A stretch of DNA of 64,000 bases, from positions 124,001 to 188,000 of the forward strand of contig NZ_RCVZ01000007.1 in assembly GCF_003668575.1 (NCBI RefSeq). Direction: 5' to 3'. This stretch comes from Falsibacillus albus (GTDB lineage: Bacteria > Bacillota > Bacilli > Bacillales > DSM-25281). Positions 1 through 7,582 of the stretch are shown in pieces; the first letter of the stretch is position 1, and each line of letters starts with the position of its first letter. A model generated the notes under the pieces. The model was not told the origin of the DNA, searched no databases, and was given only the letters and a program-made list of their open reading frames with translations. The translations under genes and the position numbers were made by a program.

Positions 1-1
1 A

Positions 2-184
2 AGTATCCAAAAGAAAGAAACTGCAGCATTTTTATTTGAGTATTTGGATGAACAATTGCATGATTTGATCGAAGCAATGAAGGATGATGCCAATGATCAA
101 ATAAACGGTTGGCTCAATGTGTTGGATGTCGAAGTGAATATGGACGATTGGCTTGAAGTCAGGCGTGTTCTGACTGAAGAATAA
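2..184 (+). CDS. C-terminal fragment, probably dynamin-like DynA/YpbR (partial)
   Basis: This open frame enters from the left edge and stops at TAA 182-184, leaving 60 codons. The fragment is acidic and looks helical, ending in VLTEE. No diagnostic motif lies in this stretch. The assignment rests on position: in B. subtilis the large membrane-remodelling GTPase gene ypbR lies just upstream of the ypcP region, which follows here. Any other protein with a helical C-terminus remains possible. The next gene starts 20 bases after the stop, so the two are probably cotranscribed. Confidence 0.5.
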   Translation, partial: SIQKKETAAFLFEYLDEQLHDLIEAMKDDANDQINGWLNVLDVEVNMDDWLEVRRVLTEE

Positions 185-203
185 TTTCGGGAAGGTGAGC
201 CTG

Positions 204-392
204 ATGATTAAGAATCCATTCCATGCTTGTGCGACATGCATTCATTTCGAAGCCCGGAAATACGCTCCCCGAAGGATGAAGTATCGATGCACGCGGCTGA
301 ATTATGAAACGAAGCCCGATTATCAATTCAATTGCTGGGAGCCTAAAACACATGTGGTCGATTTGATGAAAAAAAGGGAGATGGGAAAATGA
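204..392 (+). CDS. small Cys-containing conserved protein, possible zinc binder
   Basis: This gene encodes 62 residues if it starts at ATG 204, which lies behind the AAGGTGAG ribosome binding site at 192-199. A GTG at 195 is in frame but lies inside that site. The sequence has a CATC motif near residue 9 and two further cysteines (YRC and FNC), suggesting a small metal-binding fold. The rest is basic and contains KYAPRRMKY. It overlaps the sulfurtransferase start by 4 bases (ATGA), so translation is probably coupled. I do not recognise a characterised family; position resembles B. subtilis ypbS. Confidence 0.7.
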   Translation: MIKNPFHACATCIHFEARKYAPRRMKYRCTRLNYETKPDYQFNCWEPKTHVVDLMKKREMGK

Positions 393-1234
393 AATCATTG
401 ATCCAAAAGGAAAGTGTTTGGAATGCGTTAAAGAATGGCGAGAATATTAGAGTGATTGATTGCCGATTTTCTTTAAATGACCCTGGAAAGGGTGCAAGGG
501 AATATTCCGATGGGCACATCCCAGGTGCCGTCTACTTTCATTTGGAAAAGGATCTTTCTGGAGATGTTTCTGAGCATGGCGGAAGACACCCGCTCCCTTC
601 GATGGATGATTTCCAACGTTTATTGGAGAAGGCGGGAATCGACCGTGATTCGAAGATAGTCATTTATGATAGCGGGGAAGGGGCGTTTGCCTCTAGATGC
701 TGGTGGCTTTTAAAGTATGCAGGACATAAGGATGTTTTTATATTGGACGGCGGCTTTCATGACTGGAAACAAAGTCAATACCCGATTGACCGTGTGCTGC
801 CGGAATGCCATAAAACAGAGTATGAGGTAAATATACGAGGAACAATGATTGCAACCGTTGACGAAGTTAAGGAAGTAGTTCAAAATGAGCGGGAAGCTGT
901 ATTGATCGACTCACGCTCGCGGGTTCGTTATTTGGGTCTGGAAGAGCCGATAGACCGAATCCCTGGTCATATCCCCGGAGCGATCAATAAGGAATGGACC
1001 GATGCTCTTGAGAAAGGGAAATGGAAATCTCTGAAGAATCAACAAAGCAGGTTCAGCGAAATCAACAAAATGGAACCCATCATCGTTTATTGCGGATCAG
1101 GCATCACTGCCACACCAAATATATTGACTTTAATTGAAGCTGGCTATGAAAATGTGAAATTATACCCTGGCAGTTATAGTGATTGGATTTCCTATCCTGA
1201 AAATAAAGTGGAAACTGAACAAAATAGCGGATGA
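389..1234 (+). CDS. Tandem-rhodanese sulfurtransferase
   Basis: This 281-residue protein has two rhodanese domains, the usual architecture of thiosulfate or 3-mercaptopyruvate sulfurtransferases. The N-terminal domain (about residues 15-130) is the inactive type and contains the GHIPGAVYF signature. The C-terminal domain (about 155-275) contains GHIPGAIN and the active loop CGSGITA with the persulfide-carrying Cys at 235. CGSGxTA resembles the mercaptopyruvate-type loop, but substrate cannot be fixed from the motif. It is cytosolic, with no signal peptide. The start ATG 389 overlaps the previous stop and has GGGAGATGGG ahead of it. Confidence 0.9.
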   Translation: MKSLIQKESVWNALKNGENIRVIDCRFSLNDPGKGAREYSDGHIPGAVYFHLEKDLSGDVSEHGGRHPLPSMDDFQRLLEKAGIDRDSKIVIYDSGEGAFASRCWWLLKYAGHKDVFILDGGFHDWKQSQYPIDRVLPECHKTEYEVNIRGTMIATVDEVKEVVQNEREAVLIDSRSRVRYLGLEEPIDRIPGHIPGAINKEWTDALEKGKWKSLKNQQSRFSEINKMEPIIVYCGSGITATPNILTLIEAGYENVKLYPGSYSDWISYPENKVETEQNSG

Positions 1235-1292
1235 TAAAAAAGAAACAGCCAAACAAGTATGTTATAATGGAACACTTGAGGTGATAAAGAAA

Positions 1293-2198
1293 ATGAAAAA
1301 AGACAAGCATTTGCTATTAATAGATGGGATGGCATTATTATTTCGGTCATTTTATGCAACGGCGGTCACGGGACAATTCATGATTAATTCAAAAGGAACG
1401 CCGACCAATGCCATTCAAGGGTTGATGAAGCATCTTCTGACTGCTGTCGATAAAATCCAGCCTACGCATACGGCAGTATGTTGGGATATGGGGAGTGCGA
1501 CATTCAGAAATGAATTATATACAGAATACAAAGCGAACCGTGAAGCTCCTCCAGTCGAAATGATTCCGCAATTCGATCTTGCCAAGGAAGTGGTGGGTGC
1601 TTTCCGATTTCCAAATATTGGACTAGTTGGCTATGAAGCCGATGATTGCATAGGGACGATTGCAAAAAAGGTCCAAGATGCAAAAATCACGATCTTGACT
1701 GGCGATAAAGATTTGCTGCAATTACTTGACAACAACATTGACGTACTTATCCTGCAAAAAGGGTTTGGAAATTATAAATGGTATACCCACGAGGTATTTG
1801 AAGAAGAGAAAGGAATCACTCCCGAACAGTTCATTGATGTAAAAGCCTTAATGGGAGACCCAAGCGACGGCTATCCGGGTGTCAAGGGCATCGGTGAGAA
1901 GACAGCTATGAAACTAATCCAGGAGTTCGAGCATATTGAAGGAATCATCGAAAATATTCAGCAGCTGACTCCCGGGCAAAAGAAAAAATTAGAAGCAGAT
2001 ATGGAAATGCTTCATTTATCCAGGCAGCTGGCTAAAATTCATTGCGAAGTGCCGCTTGAATTTACGCTCGAACAAGCTATTTGGAAGGAAATCCCTGATG
2101 ATGGGCATGAAATGATTGAAACCCTAGAGCTTAAAGCACTGAGAAGGTTCATCGTTCAAAATCAAGGGTTCAATAATCAAAAGGTGATTGATTTCTAA
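1293..2198 (+). CDS. ypcP: 5'-3' exonuclease (YpcP, FEN-like)
   Basis: The protein has 301 residues and resembles the stand-alone 5' nuclease domain of DNA polymerase I, acting in Okazaki-fragment and RNA-primer removal. Visible motifs are LLIDGMALLFRSFY at the N-terminus, the acidic GYEADD and ILTGDKD metal ligands, and the helix-3-turn-helix GDPSDGYPGVKGIGEKTA. ATG 1293 is chosen because GAGGTGAT (1278-1285) precedes it at normal spacing; the frame stays open upstream into the sulfurtransferase gene but without a good site. A strong terminator follows directly. The length agrees with B. subtilis YpcP. Confidence 0.93.
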   Translation: MKKDKHLLLIDGMALLFRSFYATAVTGQFMINSKGTPTNAIQGLMKHLLTAVDKIQPTHTAVCWDMGSATFRNELYTEYKANREAPPVEMIPQFDLAKEVVGAFRFPNIGLVGYEADDCIGTIAKKVQDAKITILTGDKDLLQLLDNNIDVLILQKGFGNYKWYTHEVFEEEKGITPEQFIDVKALMGDPSDGYPGVKGIGEKTAMKLIQEFEHIEGIIENIQQLTPGQKKKLEADMEMLHLSRQLAKIHCEVPLEFTLEQAIWKEIPDDGHEMIETLELKALRRFIVQNQGFNNQKVIDF

Positions 2199-2227
2199 GC
2201 CTCCATAACCCTGCTTAGAACATTGTA

Positions 2228-2277
2228 GACAAAAGGAGTCGAGACGATTTTATCTCGATTCCTTTTGTCATTTTTTG
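2228..2277 (+). terminator. Intrinsic terminator after ypcP
   Basis: A 17-bp stem (GACAAAAGGAGTCGAGA, 2228-2244, with its complement ending at 2269) contains one G-T pair and is followed by a T-rich tail. It closes the ypcP transcript. Read on the other strand it would also serve sspL, whose stop is at 2291. Confidence 0.9.
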
Positions 2278-2290
2278 CTTTATTAACTTG

Positions 2291-2428
2291 CTATTTTTTC
2301 GTTGCTTTTTTTGCTGCATTTTCCAACTTGCTCTTCGGTTCCTGTGCAAATTCGGTGTCTTCCGCATAGCCTTGAGGCGAAACGCCAGAATGCTTATTGC
2401 CTCTATTGGTGTGATTCTTCTTGCTCAT
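2291..2428 (-). CDS. sspL: Small acid-soluble spore protein SspL
   Basis: This 45-residue, very hydrophilic protein reads MSKKNHTNRGNKHSG at its start and contains GVSPQG followed by an acidic patch and a C-terminal LENAAKKATKK. The GVxPQG core and length match SspL, a minor spore-core protein made in the forespore in B. subtilis. The start is fixed by GGAGGTGAAGAG directly upstream of the ATG; a longer frame reading into hydrophobic sequence is not needed. It lies alone on the minus strand, divergent from the following gene. I did not find a convincing sigma-G promoter by eye. Confidence 0.85.
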   Translation of the reverse strand: MSKKNHTNRGNKHSGVSPQGYAEDTEFAQEPKSKLENAAKKATKK

Positions 2429-2516
2429 CTCTTCACCTCCATAATCATAATCGTCTCCCTTTTCGATGAAAATTATGAGGAGCAATGGAGATACTAACAA
2501 TGTATTGGAGGTATGA

Positions 2517-3008
2517 ATGATGAATAAAGGAGTATATACAGCTTTTATCAGCATCATTGCTGCACAGGCGTTAAAGATACCCATTCACTACGTAAAGTCA
2601 AGTCAATGGAACTGGAAAATGCTTTTTCAAACTGGGGGTATGCCGAGTTCCCATTCCGCAGGGGTCGCTTCCTTGACAACTTTCATCGGTCTTAAAAAAG
2701 GAATACCTGCTATTGAATTTGCTCTATCCTTAATATTTGGATTAATTGTCATGTATGATGCACAAGGTATTCGCCGACAGACAGGAGAGCTGACATTGAA
2801 AGTGAATGACTTGGATGAACTGATCAGGAAAATACATGAGAAAGACCCGGTTGCCGTTGAACAGACAAGCCACACGAGGCTGAAAGAAATGCTCGGGCAT
2901 CAGCCTGAGGAGGTTCTGGGCGGTGCATTGCTGGGCAGTGCCATCGGCTGGATGGGTCATAATTTGTCGAAAAAAGATAGAAAAAACAGAAGATTTAAGG
3001 TAAGATAA
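2517..3008 (+). CDS. YuiD-like divergent PAP2 family membrane protein
   Basis: The protein has 163 residues and belongs to the DUF212 / divergent PAP2 group. It contains the segment TGGMPSSHSAGVASL, resembling the second phosphatase motif (SxxH) of PAP2 acid phosphatases. Three or four hydrophobic helices place it in the membrane. After about residue 95 it becomes charged and basic. Its substrate is unknown; family members are thought to be lipid-phosphate phosphatases. GGAGG at 2507-2511 precedes two adjacent ATGs at 2517 and 2520, either of which could be used. Confidence 0.85.
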   Translation: MMNKGVYTAFISIIAAQALKIPIHYVKSSQWNWKMLFQTGGMPSSHSAGVASLTTFIGLKKGIPAIEFALSLIFGLIVMYDAQGIRRQTGELTLKVNDLDELIRKIHEKDPVAVEQTSHTRLKEMLGHQPEEVLGGALLGSAIGWMGHNLSKKDRKNRRFKVR

Positions 3009-3039
3009 ATGGGATTGTATGTAAGGGTGGGAGAAGCTT

Positions 3040-3315
3040 GTGAAAAAGAATCTATCTCTTGAGGACTTTCTGCTTGATTTACAAGACAAAGGCTTTAAAT
3101 TTGAAGAAGATGCGATCGGCTTCATTTATTTCGGGAAACGTTCCACGGAGGCATCCGATCAAATGGTGAAAGCGGCAATCGAAATCACTTTAAAGACACA
3201 AAAGTCCTTTGATGCCAGTTTTTACGTTTCCCTTTTGGAAACATTAATCGAGCATAAAATTCAAACCCGCTATCATGCCCTTGATTATGTAAGAAAGATC
3301 GGGCTGCTGGCTTAA
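3040..3315 (+). CDS. Conserved hypothetical protein (possibly DUF6123)
   Basis: This 91-residue soluble protein starts at GTG 3040 behind GGTGGGAGAAG. It contains LQDKGFKFEEDAIGFIYFGK near the N-terminus and an amphipathic helical C-terminal half. I do not recognise a function. Length and the central GFIYFGK segment recall the uncharacterised DUF6123 proteins of Bacillus, but this is memory-based. It follows the YuiD-like gene by 31 bases and may share its transcript. A strong hairpin ends the unit directly after the stop. Confidence 0.75.
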   Translation: MKKNLSLEDFLLDLQDKGFKFEEDAIGFIYFGKRSTEASDQMVKAAIEITLKTQKSFDASFYVSLLETLIEHKIQTRYHALDYVRKIGLLA

Positions 3316-3316
3316 C

Positions 3317-3362
3317 AAAAAAGCTGTCCCTTCTGCTATGTGCAGCGGACAGCTTTTTTCTT
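3317..3362. terminator. Bidirectional terminator between convergent genes
   Basis: AAAAAAGCTGTCC at 3317-3329 pairs with GGACAGCTTTTTT at 3347-3359. A-runs on the left and T-runs on the right allow use from both strands. The stop codon of the minus-strand permease (3336) lies inside the hairpin. Confidence 0.9.
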
Positions 3363-4262
3363 TTTCATAATTCTGATGAAGGGGTTTTCTGCAAGAACCA
3401 TCCCCGAAAGGATGAAAAAGCATCCCATTGCAGCACTGCCCGATAACCGTTCGTGTATCCAGAAATAAGATGTGAGTGCGGCAAAGACAGGTTCCATTGT
3501 AAAAATGATGGCAGTCTTAGCGGGACTGGTGTATGTCTGACTTATGGTCTGAATCAAATACGCCGCTGAAGTCGCAAAAACAGATGTAACCATAATGGCA
3601 AATAATACATTCCGAGAAAAAATGATATCAGGCTTAATTGCATGAAAAGGATTTTCAACGGCAAGCGAGGCCATTCCACTCAGGATTGACACGGTGAATA
3701 TTTGGATGATCGTCAACGACAATAAGGAACCGTTCTTTGAAAAAGTATGAGTGTATAGGATATGGAAAGTAAATCCGATCGCACATAAAAAAACATAGAC
3801 ATCGCCTTTATTAATGGCATGTGATCCCGCGAATGTCAATAAATATAATCCGATGGCTGAAAAGGCTGCACCGACCAGGACGATTGGTGCAGCTCTCCTT
3901 TTCAGGAATGCAAAGGAAAGTAAGGGCACCAATACGACACTGAGTCCTGTAATGAAACCAGCCTTGGATGGTGTTGTGTATTGAAGGCCGATTGTCTGCA
4001 AAGAATATCCTAAAAATAAGAAAATTCCCAAAATGATACCGGAAGCAAACAGTTTCAAACGCATCCTTTTCGCTTGCGTCCTTTTCTTAGTAAAGTACAG
4101 AAAAGGAAGGAGGAGGATTCCGGCCAATAAAAATCGAATGAAATTAAATGTCATAGGGGGGATGACAGATAGCGCATTTTGGACGATAACGAATGTAGTA
4201 CCCCATATGAAAGTAACAAAAAAAAGTGAGGCTTCAGAGATCAGCTTTTTATTCATTTGCAT
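3336..4262 (-). CDS. DMT-superfamily (EamA) permease
   Basis: This 308-residue protein has ten hydrophobic segments arranged as two five-helix EamA repeats, the standard drug/metabolite transporter design. The first repeat starts FFVTFIWGTTFVIVQNAL, and the second includes the typical ending FTMEPVFAALTSYFWIHERL. The C-terminus is short and basic. Family members export metabolites or take up small solutes; the substrate cannot be inferred. Its start overlaps the end of ypdQ by 10 bases, so the two minus-strand genes form an operon with coupled translation. Confidence 0.9.
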   Translation of the reverse strand: MQMNKKLISEASLFFVTFIWGTTFVIVQNALSVIPPMTFNFIRFLLAGILLLPFLYFTKKRTQAKRMRLKLFASGIILGIFLFLGYSLQTIGLQYTTPSKAGFITGLSVVLVPLLSFAFLKRRAAPIVLVGAAFSAIGLYLLTFAGSHAINKGDVYVFLCAIGFTFHILYTHTFSKNGSLLSLTIIQIFTVSILSGMASLAVENPFHAIKPDIIFSRNVLFAIMVTSVFATSAAYLIQTISQTYTSPAKTAIIFTMEPVFAALTSYFWIHERLSGSAAMGCFFILSGMVLAENPFIRIMKKKKAVRCT

Positions 4263-4654
4263 TTGCCGTCTCTCTCATGCAGAATAGCGTTTCTGGCAAG
4301 CTCATCCGCCCTATTTTCCTTACTGGGCACCCATTTGATGAAAAACAGATCGAATTGCCTGGAAAGTTCGAGAGCCTGGGAGAATATGACCTTGTATTTT
4401 TCCTTTTTGACAAATTCTTTTTCCATGGCTGATACGACCGCCTTAGAATCTGTCCGAAAAGAGACGATCCTATATCCTTTTTCCAAACAAATTTCGATCC
4501 CTTTTAATAAGGCAATATATTCAGCCTCATGATTATTCATTTCTCCAAGGAAGTATTGGTACCTTTCCACATTCCCATTATTATTGATAAAGATTCCTGC
4601 TCCACTCGGGCCGGGATCTCCTGCACTTGCGCCATCAATATAAACTTCAATCAT
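4253..4654 (-). CDS. ypdQ: RNase HI-like protein YpdQ
   Basis: This 133-residue single-domain RNase H fold keeps all four acidic positions: Asp7 in VYIDGASAG, Glu45 in NHEAEYIAL, Asp69 in RTDSKAV and Asp117 in ENRADELA. It lacks the basic handle helix of E. coli RNase HI. Preserved residues suggest nuclease activity on RNA-DNA hybrids, although I recall reports that the B. subtilis homologue is inactive. AAGGAG precedes the ATG. A second RNase H-like gene, ypeP, lies 500 bases away on the other strand. Confidence 0.88.
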   Translation of the reverse strand: MIEVYIDGASAGDPGPSGAGIFINNNGNVERYQYFLGEMNNHEAEYIALLKGIEICLEKGYRIVSFRTDSKAVVSAMEKEFVKKEKYKVIFSQALELSRQFDLFFIKWVPSKENRADELARNAILHERDGKCK

Positions 4655-4907
4655 TCTATTCGTTCTCCTTTCCGTATTTACCGAACGGGAAATTCTTTAG
4701 CCAAGTATCTGAAAGGAGTATCGAGCAGCGATGCAATCCTTTGAATCCAGGGGCTGAATGAAAGGTTGACTCCCGATGAAAGCCATGCTTGCAAACACAT
4801 GGATATCTGAAAATTGACTGTTCATGGTTCTTGTATAATTGTGAATCTAAAAATGCACCTCGACAGGGAATTTTTTTATGAAGTATGAGAAAATATAAAT
4901 ACCAGTC
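4655..4907. other. Intergenic stretch with no gene seen
   Basis: No open frame with a ribosome binding site was found. Around 4815-4845 TTGACT and TATAAT lie only 14 bases apart, too close for a standard sigma-A promoter. The stretch ends where the truncated repeat copy begins. Confidence 0.6.
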
Positions 4908-5067
4908 TGACTAAGTCCGGCACTACTCGTAAAATGCCATGCGACCTTGCACAAGCATTCGAGCGAAAGGTGCGAGCGAGCCCACCACTCGGTAAGCGAG
5001 CATCCTTCCGTGGAAATCAACATTGCACACTCTTGAAAGGATAGTAACAAGCTTGACGAATAGAGCC
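4908..5067 (+). repeat. Dispersed intergenic repeat, 5'-truncated copy
   Basis: This copy lacks the left half of the family. It begins near CTAAGTCCGGCA, keeps AAGCGAGCATCCTTCCG, GTGGAAATCAAC and the right end ACGAATAGAGCC, and ends 81 bases upstream of ypeP. The inner GGCA/TGCC stem is kept although the loop between is different. Two minus-strand open frames overlapping it have no ribosome binding site and are not called. Confidence 0.8.
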
Positions 5068-5147
5068 TTATAAATAAATACCCCAATCATTATAGCGGTG
5101 AATCGGGTGCAATACAACTCCACATAATCAGAAAGGGGAACATTAGG

Positions 5148-5810
5148 GTGAATGCAAAAATAATCTGGCTTTACAAAGGGCCTGTCACAATTGAACTTGA
5201 ATCGGAATTTATTCCATTCGAAAAAATCGAAGTATTATTGAAGGATATCAATCGAACTGGAAGAGTGAAAGACATTACCATTGAAGATGAGATGGGAAAC
5301 AAATGGAATCAAAAAGAATTCAGCAAACTCCAGTCAAAAGTTGAGGAAGAAGCACATAACGTAGTAGTATACTTTGATGGAGGTTACAATAAAGATGAAA
5401 GAATAGCGGGGGTCGGTGTCGTTATATACTATGAAAAGGGAAATGATTCTTGGAGAATAAGAATGAATGAACGGCTGGAACAGCTGGAATCAAACAATGA
5501 AGCTGAATATGCGGCGTTGTATACTTCTCTTTCCGTCCTTCAGGAACTAGATGTAGCGAAAATTCCATGTACATTCAGAGGAGATTCCCATGTGGTTTTG
5601 AACCAATTATCAGGAGAATGGCCATGTTTTGACGATCAATTAAACAAATGGCTGGATCGGATCGAAGAAAAAATCAAAGAACTTGGAATAAAGTTCATAG
5701 CAGAGCCGATTCATCGAAACGAAAATAAAGAAGCAGATAAGCTTGCAAGTCAGGCGATAGAGAATATAAGTGTTTACAGCCATGCGCAGATCAATCAAAG
5801 TGATGAATAG
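5148..5810 (+). CDS. ypeP: RNase H-family protein YpeP
   Basis: This 220-residue protein has a unique N-terminal domain of about 70 residues followed by an RNase H domain. The four acidic catalytic positions are present: Asp77 in VYFDGGYN, Glu120 in NNEAEYAAL, Asp146 in RGDSHVV and Asp197 in NKEADKLA. The reaction would be cleavage of RNA in RNA-DNA hybrids, but activity is unproven. The start ATG follows GGTG and GGGG sequences at 5137-5149. The zinc-finger gene ypeQ follows 18 bases later, the same order as in B. subtilis. Confidence 0.88.
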   Translation: MNAKIIWLYKGPVTIELESEFIPFEKIEVLLKDINRTGRVKDITIEDEMGNKWNQKEFSKLQSKVEEEAHNVVVYFDGGYNKDERIAGVGVVIYYEKGNDSWRIRMNERLEQLESNNEAEYAALYTSLSVLQELDVAKIPCTFRGDSHVVLNQLSGEWPCFDDQLNKWLDRIEEKIKELGIKFIAEPIHRNENKEADKLASQAIENISVYSHAQINQSDE

Positions 5811-5828
5811 TGAAAGGATTGTCATTAA

Positions 5829-6005
5829 GTGAAAAGACAGGAAATCTTTACAGAAGTGGAAGAGATTTTATCGAAATATTGTAATGAATGCTTTCTTAAA
5901 GCACATCACCGTAAAGAATATGGAAAATCATTTGCCCACAAATTTTGCATTAAGCAATGCACGGTGGGGCAGCAGTTGAAAAAATACGGGGATAGGCTCT
6001 CCTGA
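5829..6005 (+). CDS. ypeQ: Small zinc-finger protein YpeQ
   Basis: This 58-residue frame starts at GTG 5829 behind AAAGGAT (5813-5819). It contains CNEC at residues 18-21 and a second pair C-x4-C (FCIKQC) about 25 residues later, with intervening His residues, a pattern of a small zinc-finger protein. Its position right after ypeP matches ypeQ of B. subtilis. The function is unknown. Sequence after the stop continues toward the cspD terminator on the other strand. Confidence 0.75.
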   Translation: MKRQEIFTEVEEILSKYCNECFLKAHHRKEYGKSFAHKFCIKQCTVGQQLKKYGDRLS

Positions 6006-6127
6006 TTGATAAGGCTCAAGAAAAGAGCCGGGGGCCAATATTTCAACGCGTCAAAACATCTATTTACACTTAAAATCGGCAGTAGGATTTTAACAACATA
6101 CTTTTCGAAAACAGCCGTTGATAAAGA

Positions 6128-6158
6128 CAAAATAAAAAGGCTGACAATTGTCAGCCTT
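6128..6158 (-). terminator. Terminator of cspD
   Basis: AAGGCTGACAATTGTCAGCCTT (6137-6158) is a near-perfect palindrome. On the minus strand it is followed by TTTATTTTG. It lies 14 bases past the cspD stop. Confidence 0.9.
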
Positions 6159-6172
6159 GAAATAATCATCTA

Positions 6173-6373
6173 TTATAATTTAACTACGTTAGCAGCTTGA
6201 GGTCCACGGTTTCCTTCAACGATTTCAAAAGAAACTTCTTGACCTTCTTCTAATGATTTGAAACCTTCGCCTTGAATTGCAGTGAAATGTACGAATACAT
6301 CGTCTCCGCCTTCAACTTCGATGAATCCAAAACCTTTTTCGTTGTTAAACCATTTTACTTTACCGTTTTGCAT
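6173..6373 (-). CDS. cspD: Cold-shock protein CspD
   Basis: This 66-residue single cold-shock domain carries both RNA-binding motifs, KGFGFIEV (RNP1) and VFVHF (RNP2). It starts [16 protein letters not shown] and ends ANVVKL. Such proteins bind single-stranded RNA and DNA and act as RNA chaperones in the cytosol. AGGAGGATT lies before the ATG. The synteny with ypeP/ypeQ points to cspD rather than cspB. The mRNA has an approximately 110-base leader, a common trait of cold-shock mRNAs. Confidence 0.95.
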   Translation of the reverse strand: MQNGKVKWFNNEKGFGFIEVEGGDDVFVHFTAIQGEGFKSLEEGQEVSFEIVEGNRGPQAANVVKL

Positions 6374-6491
6374 GTTTCTGAATCCTCCTAAAATAAACAA
6401 GCACACCCGTGCTTTTGGAAATATTATCATTCAAAATACGACCAAGTACCCTATATGTAGTACAAAAATCCGTATGTTAAATGATGATTTA

Positions 6492-6520
6492 AATATACAC
6501 TACCGATAATTCATAGTCAA
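6492..6520 (-). promoter_or_regulatory. Sigma-A promoter of cspD
   Basis: On the minus strand TTGACT (6515-6520) is followed after 17 bases by TATATT (6492-6497). This would give a start near 6485 and a long untranslated leader before the cspD ATG at 6373. Confidence 0.7.
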
Positions 6521-6600
6521 GAACCCCTCCCGAAAATAAAGAAATTTTTCAATAAAAGCGTATTTTTAAAGAATTGTGTCATATTTGCCTTAGACTTTCT

Positions 6601-6628
6601 TTGCTTGTTTATTTCCTAGCCTTATAGT
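6601..6628 (+). promoter_or_regulatory. Candidate sigma-A promoter of mntR
   Basis: TTGCTT (6601-6606) and TATAGT (6623-6628) are 16 bases apart, about 40 bases upstream of the mntR ribosome binding site. Just upstream, 6583-6591 reads TTTGCCTTA, identical to one half of the MntR operator consensus I recall, but the other half is not conserved. Confidence 0.5.
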
Positions 6629-6676
6629 AAACTTTTATTGATTAAGGAAAAAAAGTTGCGTATTGGAGGGTATTGG

Positions 6677-7105
6677 ATGCCAACACCCAGTATGGAGGAT
6701 TATATTGAACAAATATATATGTTGATCGAAAATAAAGGTTACGCCAGAGTATCGGATATTGCCGATGCATTATCCGTTCATCCTTCCTCAGTAACCAAAA
6801 TGGTCCAGAAACTCGATAAAGATGACTATTTGGTATATGAGAAATATAGAGGTTTGATCTTGACACAAAAGGGAAAGAAAATCGGTAAAAGACTTGTATA
6901 CCGCCATGAGCTTTTAGAACAATTCTTAAAGATGATAGGTGTTAAGGAAGAGCACATTTATGAAGATGTAGAAGGAATCGAACATCATTTGAGCTGGGAT
7001 TCGATTGATCGAATCGGAGATTTGGTGATGTTTTTCGAAGAAAATCCTGAACGTATCGAAGCGTTGAAGCTCATTCAAGAAAAAAGTGAAGAAGATATGC
7101 AATGA
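6677..7105 (+). CDS. mntR: Manganese-responsive repressor MntR
   Basis: This 142-residue DtxR-family regulator is nearly identical in pattern to B. subtilis MntR. It has an N-terminal winged helix ([24 protein letters not shown]) and a dimerisation and metal domain without the third SH3-like domain. Mn-binding residues are in place: Asp8 and Glu11, the His of YRHELLEQ, and Glu/Glu/His of DVEGIEHH. It represses manganese uptake when Mn is plentiful. The start ATG 6677 follows GGAGGG (6665-6670); the longer upstream frame is not used. Confidence 0.96.
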   Translation: MPTPSMEDYIEQIYMLIENKGYARVSDIADALSVHPSSVTKMVQKLDKDDYLVYEKYRGLILTQKGKKIGKRLVYRHELLEQFLKMIGVKEEHIYEDVEGIEHHLSWDSIDRIGDLVMFFEENPERIEALKLIQEKSEEDMQ

Positions 7106-7107
7106 AG

Positions 7108-7187
7108 AAGCTGACCAAGTATAAAGAATGTACCCTGATTGAACTTTGAGGGCTGCGTGAATTCTTTATCAGGTCAGCTTTTTTTAT
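7108..7187 (+). terminator. Terminator of mntR
   Basis: AAGCTGACC (7108-7116) pairs with GGTCAGCTT (7172-7180), and CCTGAT/ATCAGG pairs inside. A T-run follows. The loop is long, so the fold should be confirmed by calculation. Confidence 0.75.
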
Positions 7188-7240
7188 GGTTTTTTCTCAT
7201 AATGAATGTGTTAATTTAGCTGAAAGGAATCATTGTAAGT

Positions 7241-7459
7241 TTAAAAGATCGGAGGGAATTCGTTGAAATCCGGATCATCCCCAGCCACACTATCAATGCG
7301 CTCGCTTCCATCAGCATTCACTTGGATCGATACATCTGTAATCAGTCCATTTTCTATTTCCTGAATGGCCTTTTGATAGGAAATGATCCTCCCGCTGCTC
7401 GTTTCAAAACTGATGATATTGCCCAAATGGTTCCGCTGCACTTTTTCAATCGTTTCCAT
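7241..7459 (-). CDS. DUF3892-like small protein
   Basis: This 72-residue protein has the pattern of the uncharacterised DUF3892 family: an N-terminal strand ending in GNIISFETSSG, then SYQKAIQEIENGLI, then a segment about an added DGSERIDSVAGDDPDFNE and a Pro-rich end. No membrane segment or signal peptide is present. It faces mntR tail to tail and stands alone on the minus strand. Function is unknown. Confidence 0.7.
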   Translation of the reverse strand: METIEKVQRNHLGNIISFETSSGRIISYQKAIQEIENGLITDVSIQVNADGSERIDSVAGDDPDFNEFPPIF

Positions 7460-7582
7460 ATATATACCTCAACTTTTATTTTTCAGTATGTCCAAAACAG
7501 ATTATTCTTAACATAGGCAGGAGAATCTAACATAATCAATAATATATAATGTAAGTGAACTTGTGATATTGGAGTGGATATA

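Noticed and set aside
1240-1268. Promoter inside the end of the sulfurtransferase gene for ypcP
   Set aside because: TATAAT is present at 1263-1268, but no acceptable -35 box lies at normal distance.
4815-4845. Sigma-A promoter TTGACT/TATAAT
   Set aside because: The spacer is 14 bases, which is too short.
4847-5123. Two minus-strand frames upstream of ypeP
   Set aside because: They run through the truncated repeat and have no binding site.
6583-6598. MntR operator in front of mntR
   Set aside because: Only one half (TTTGCCTTA) matches; the other half is not palindromic, so autoregulation is not claimed.
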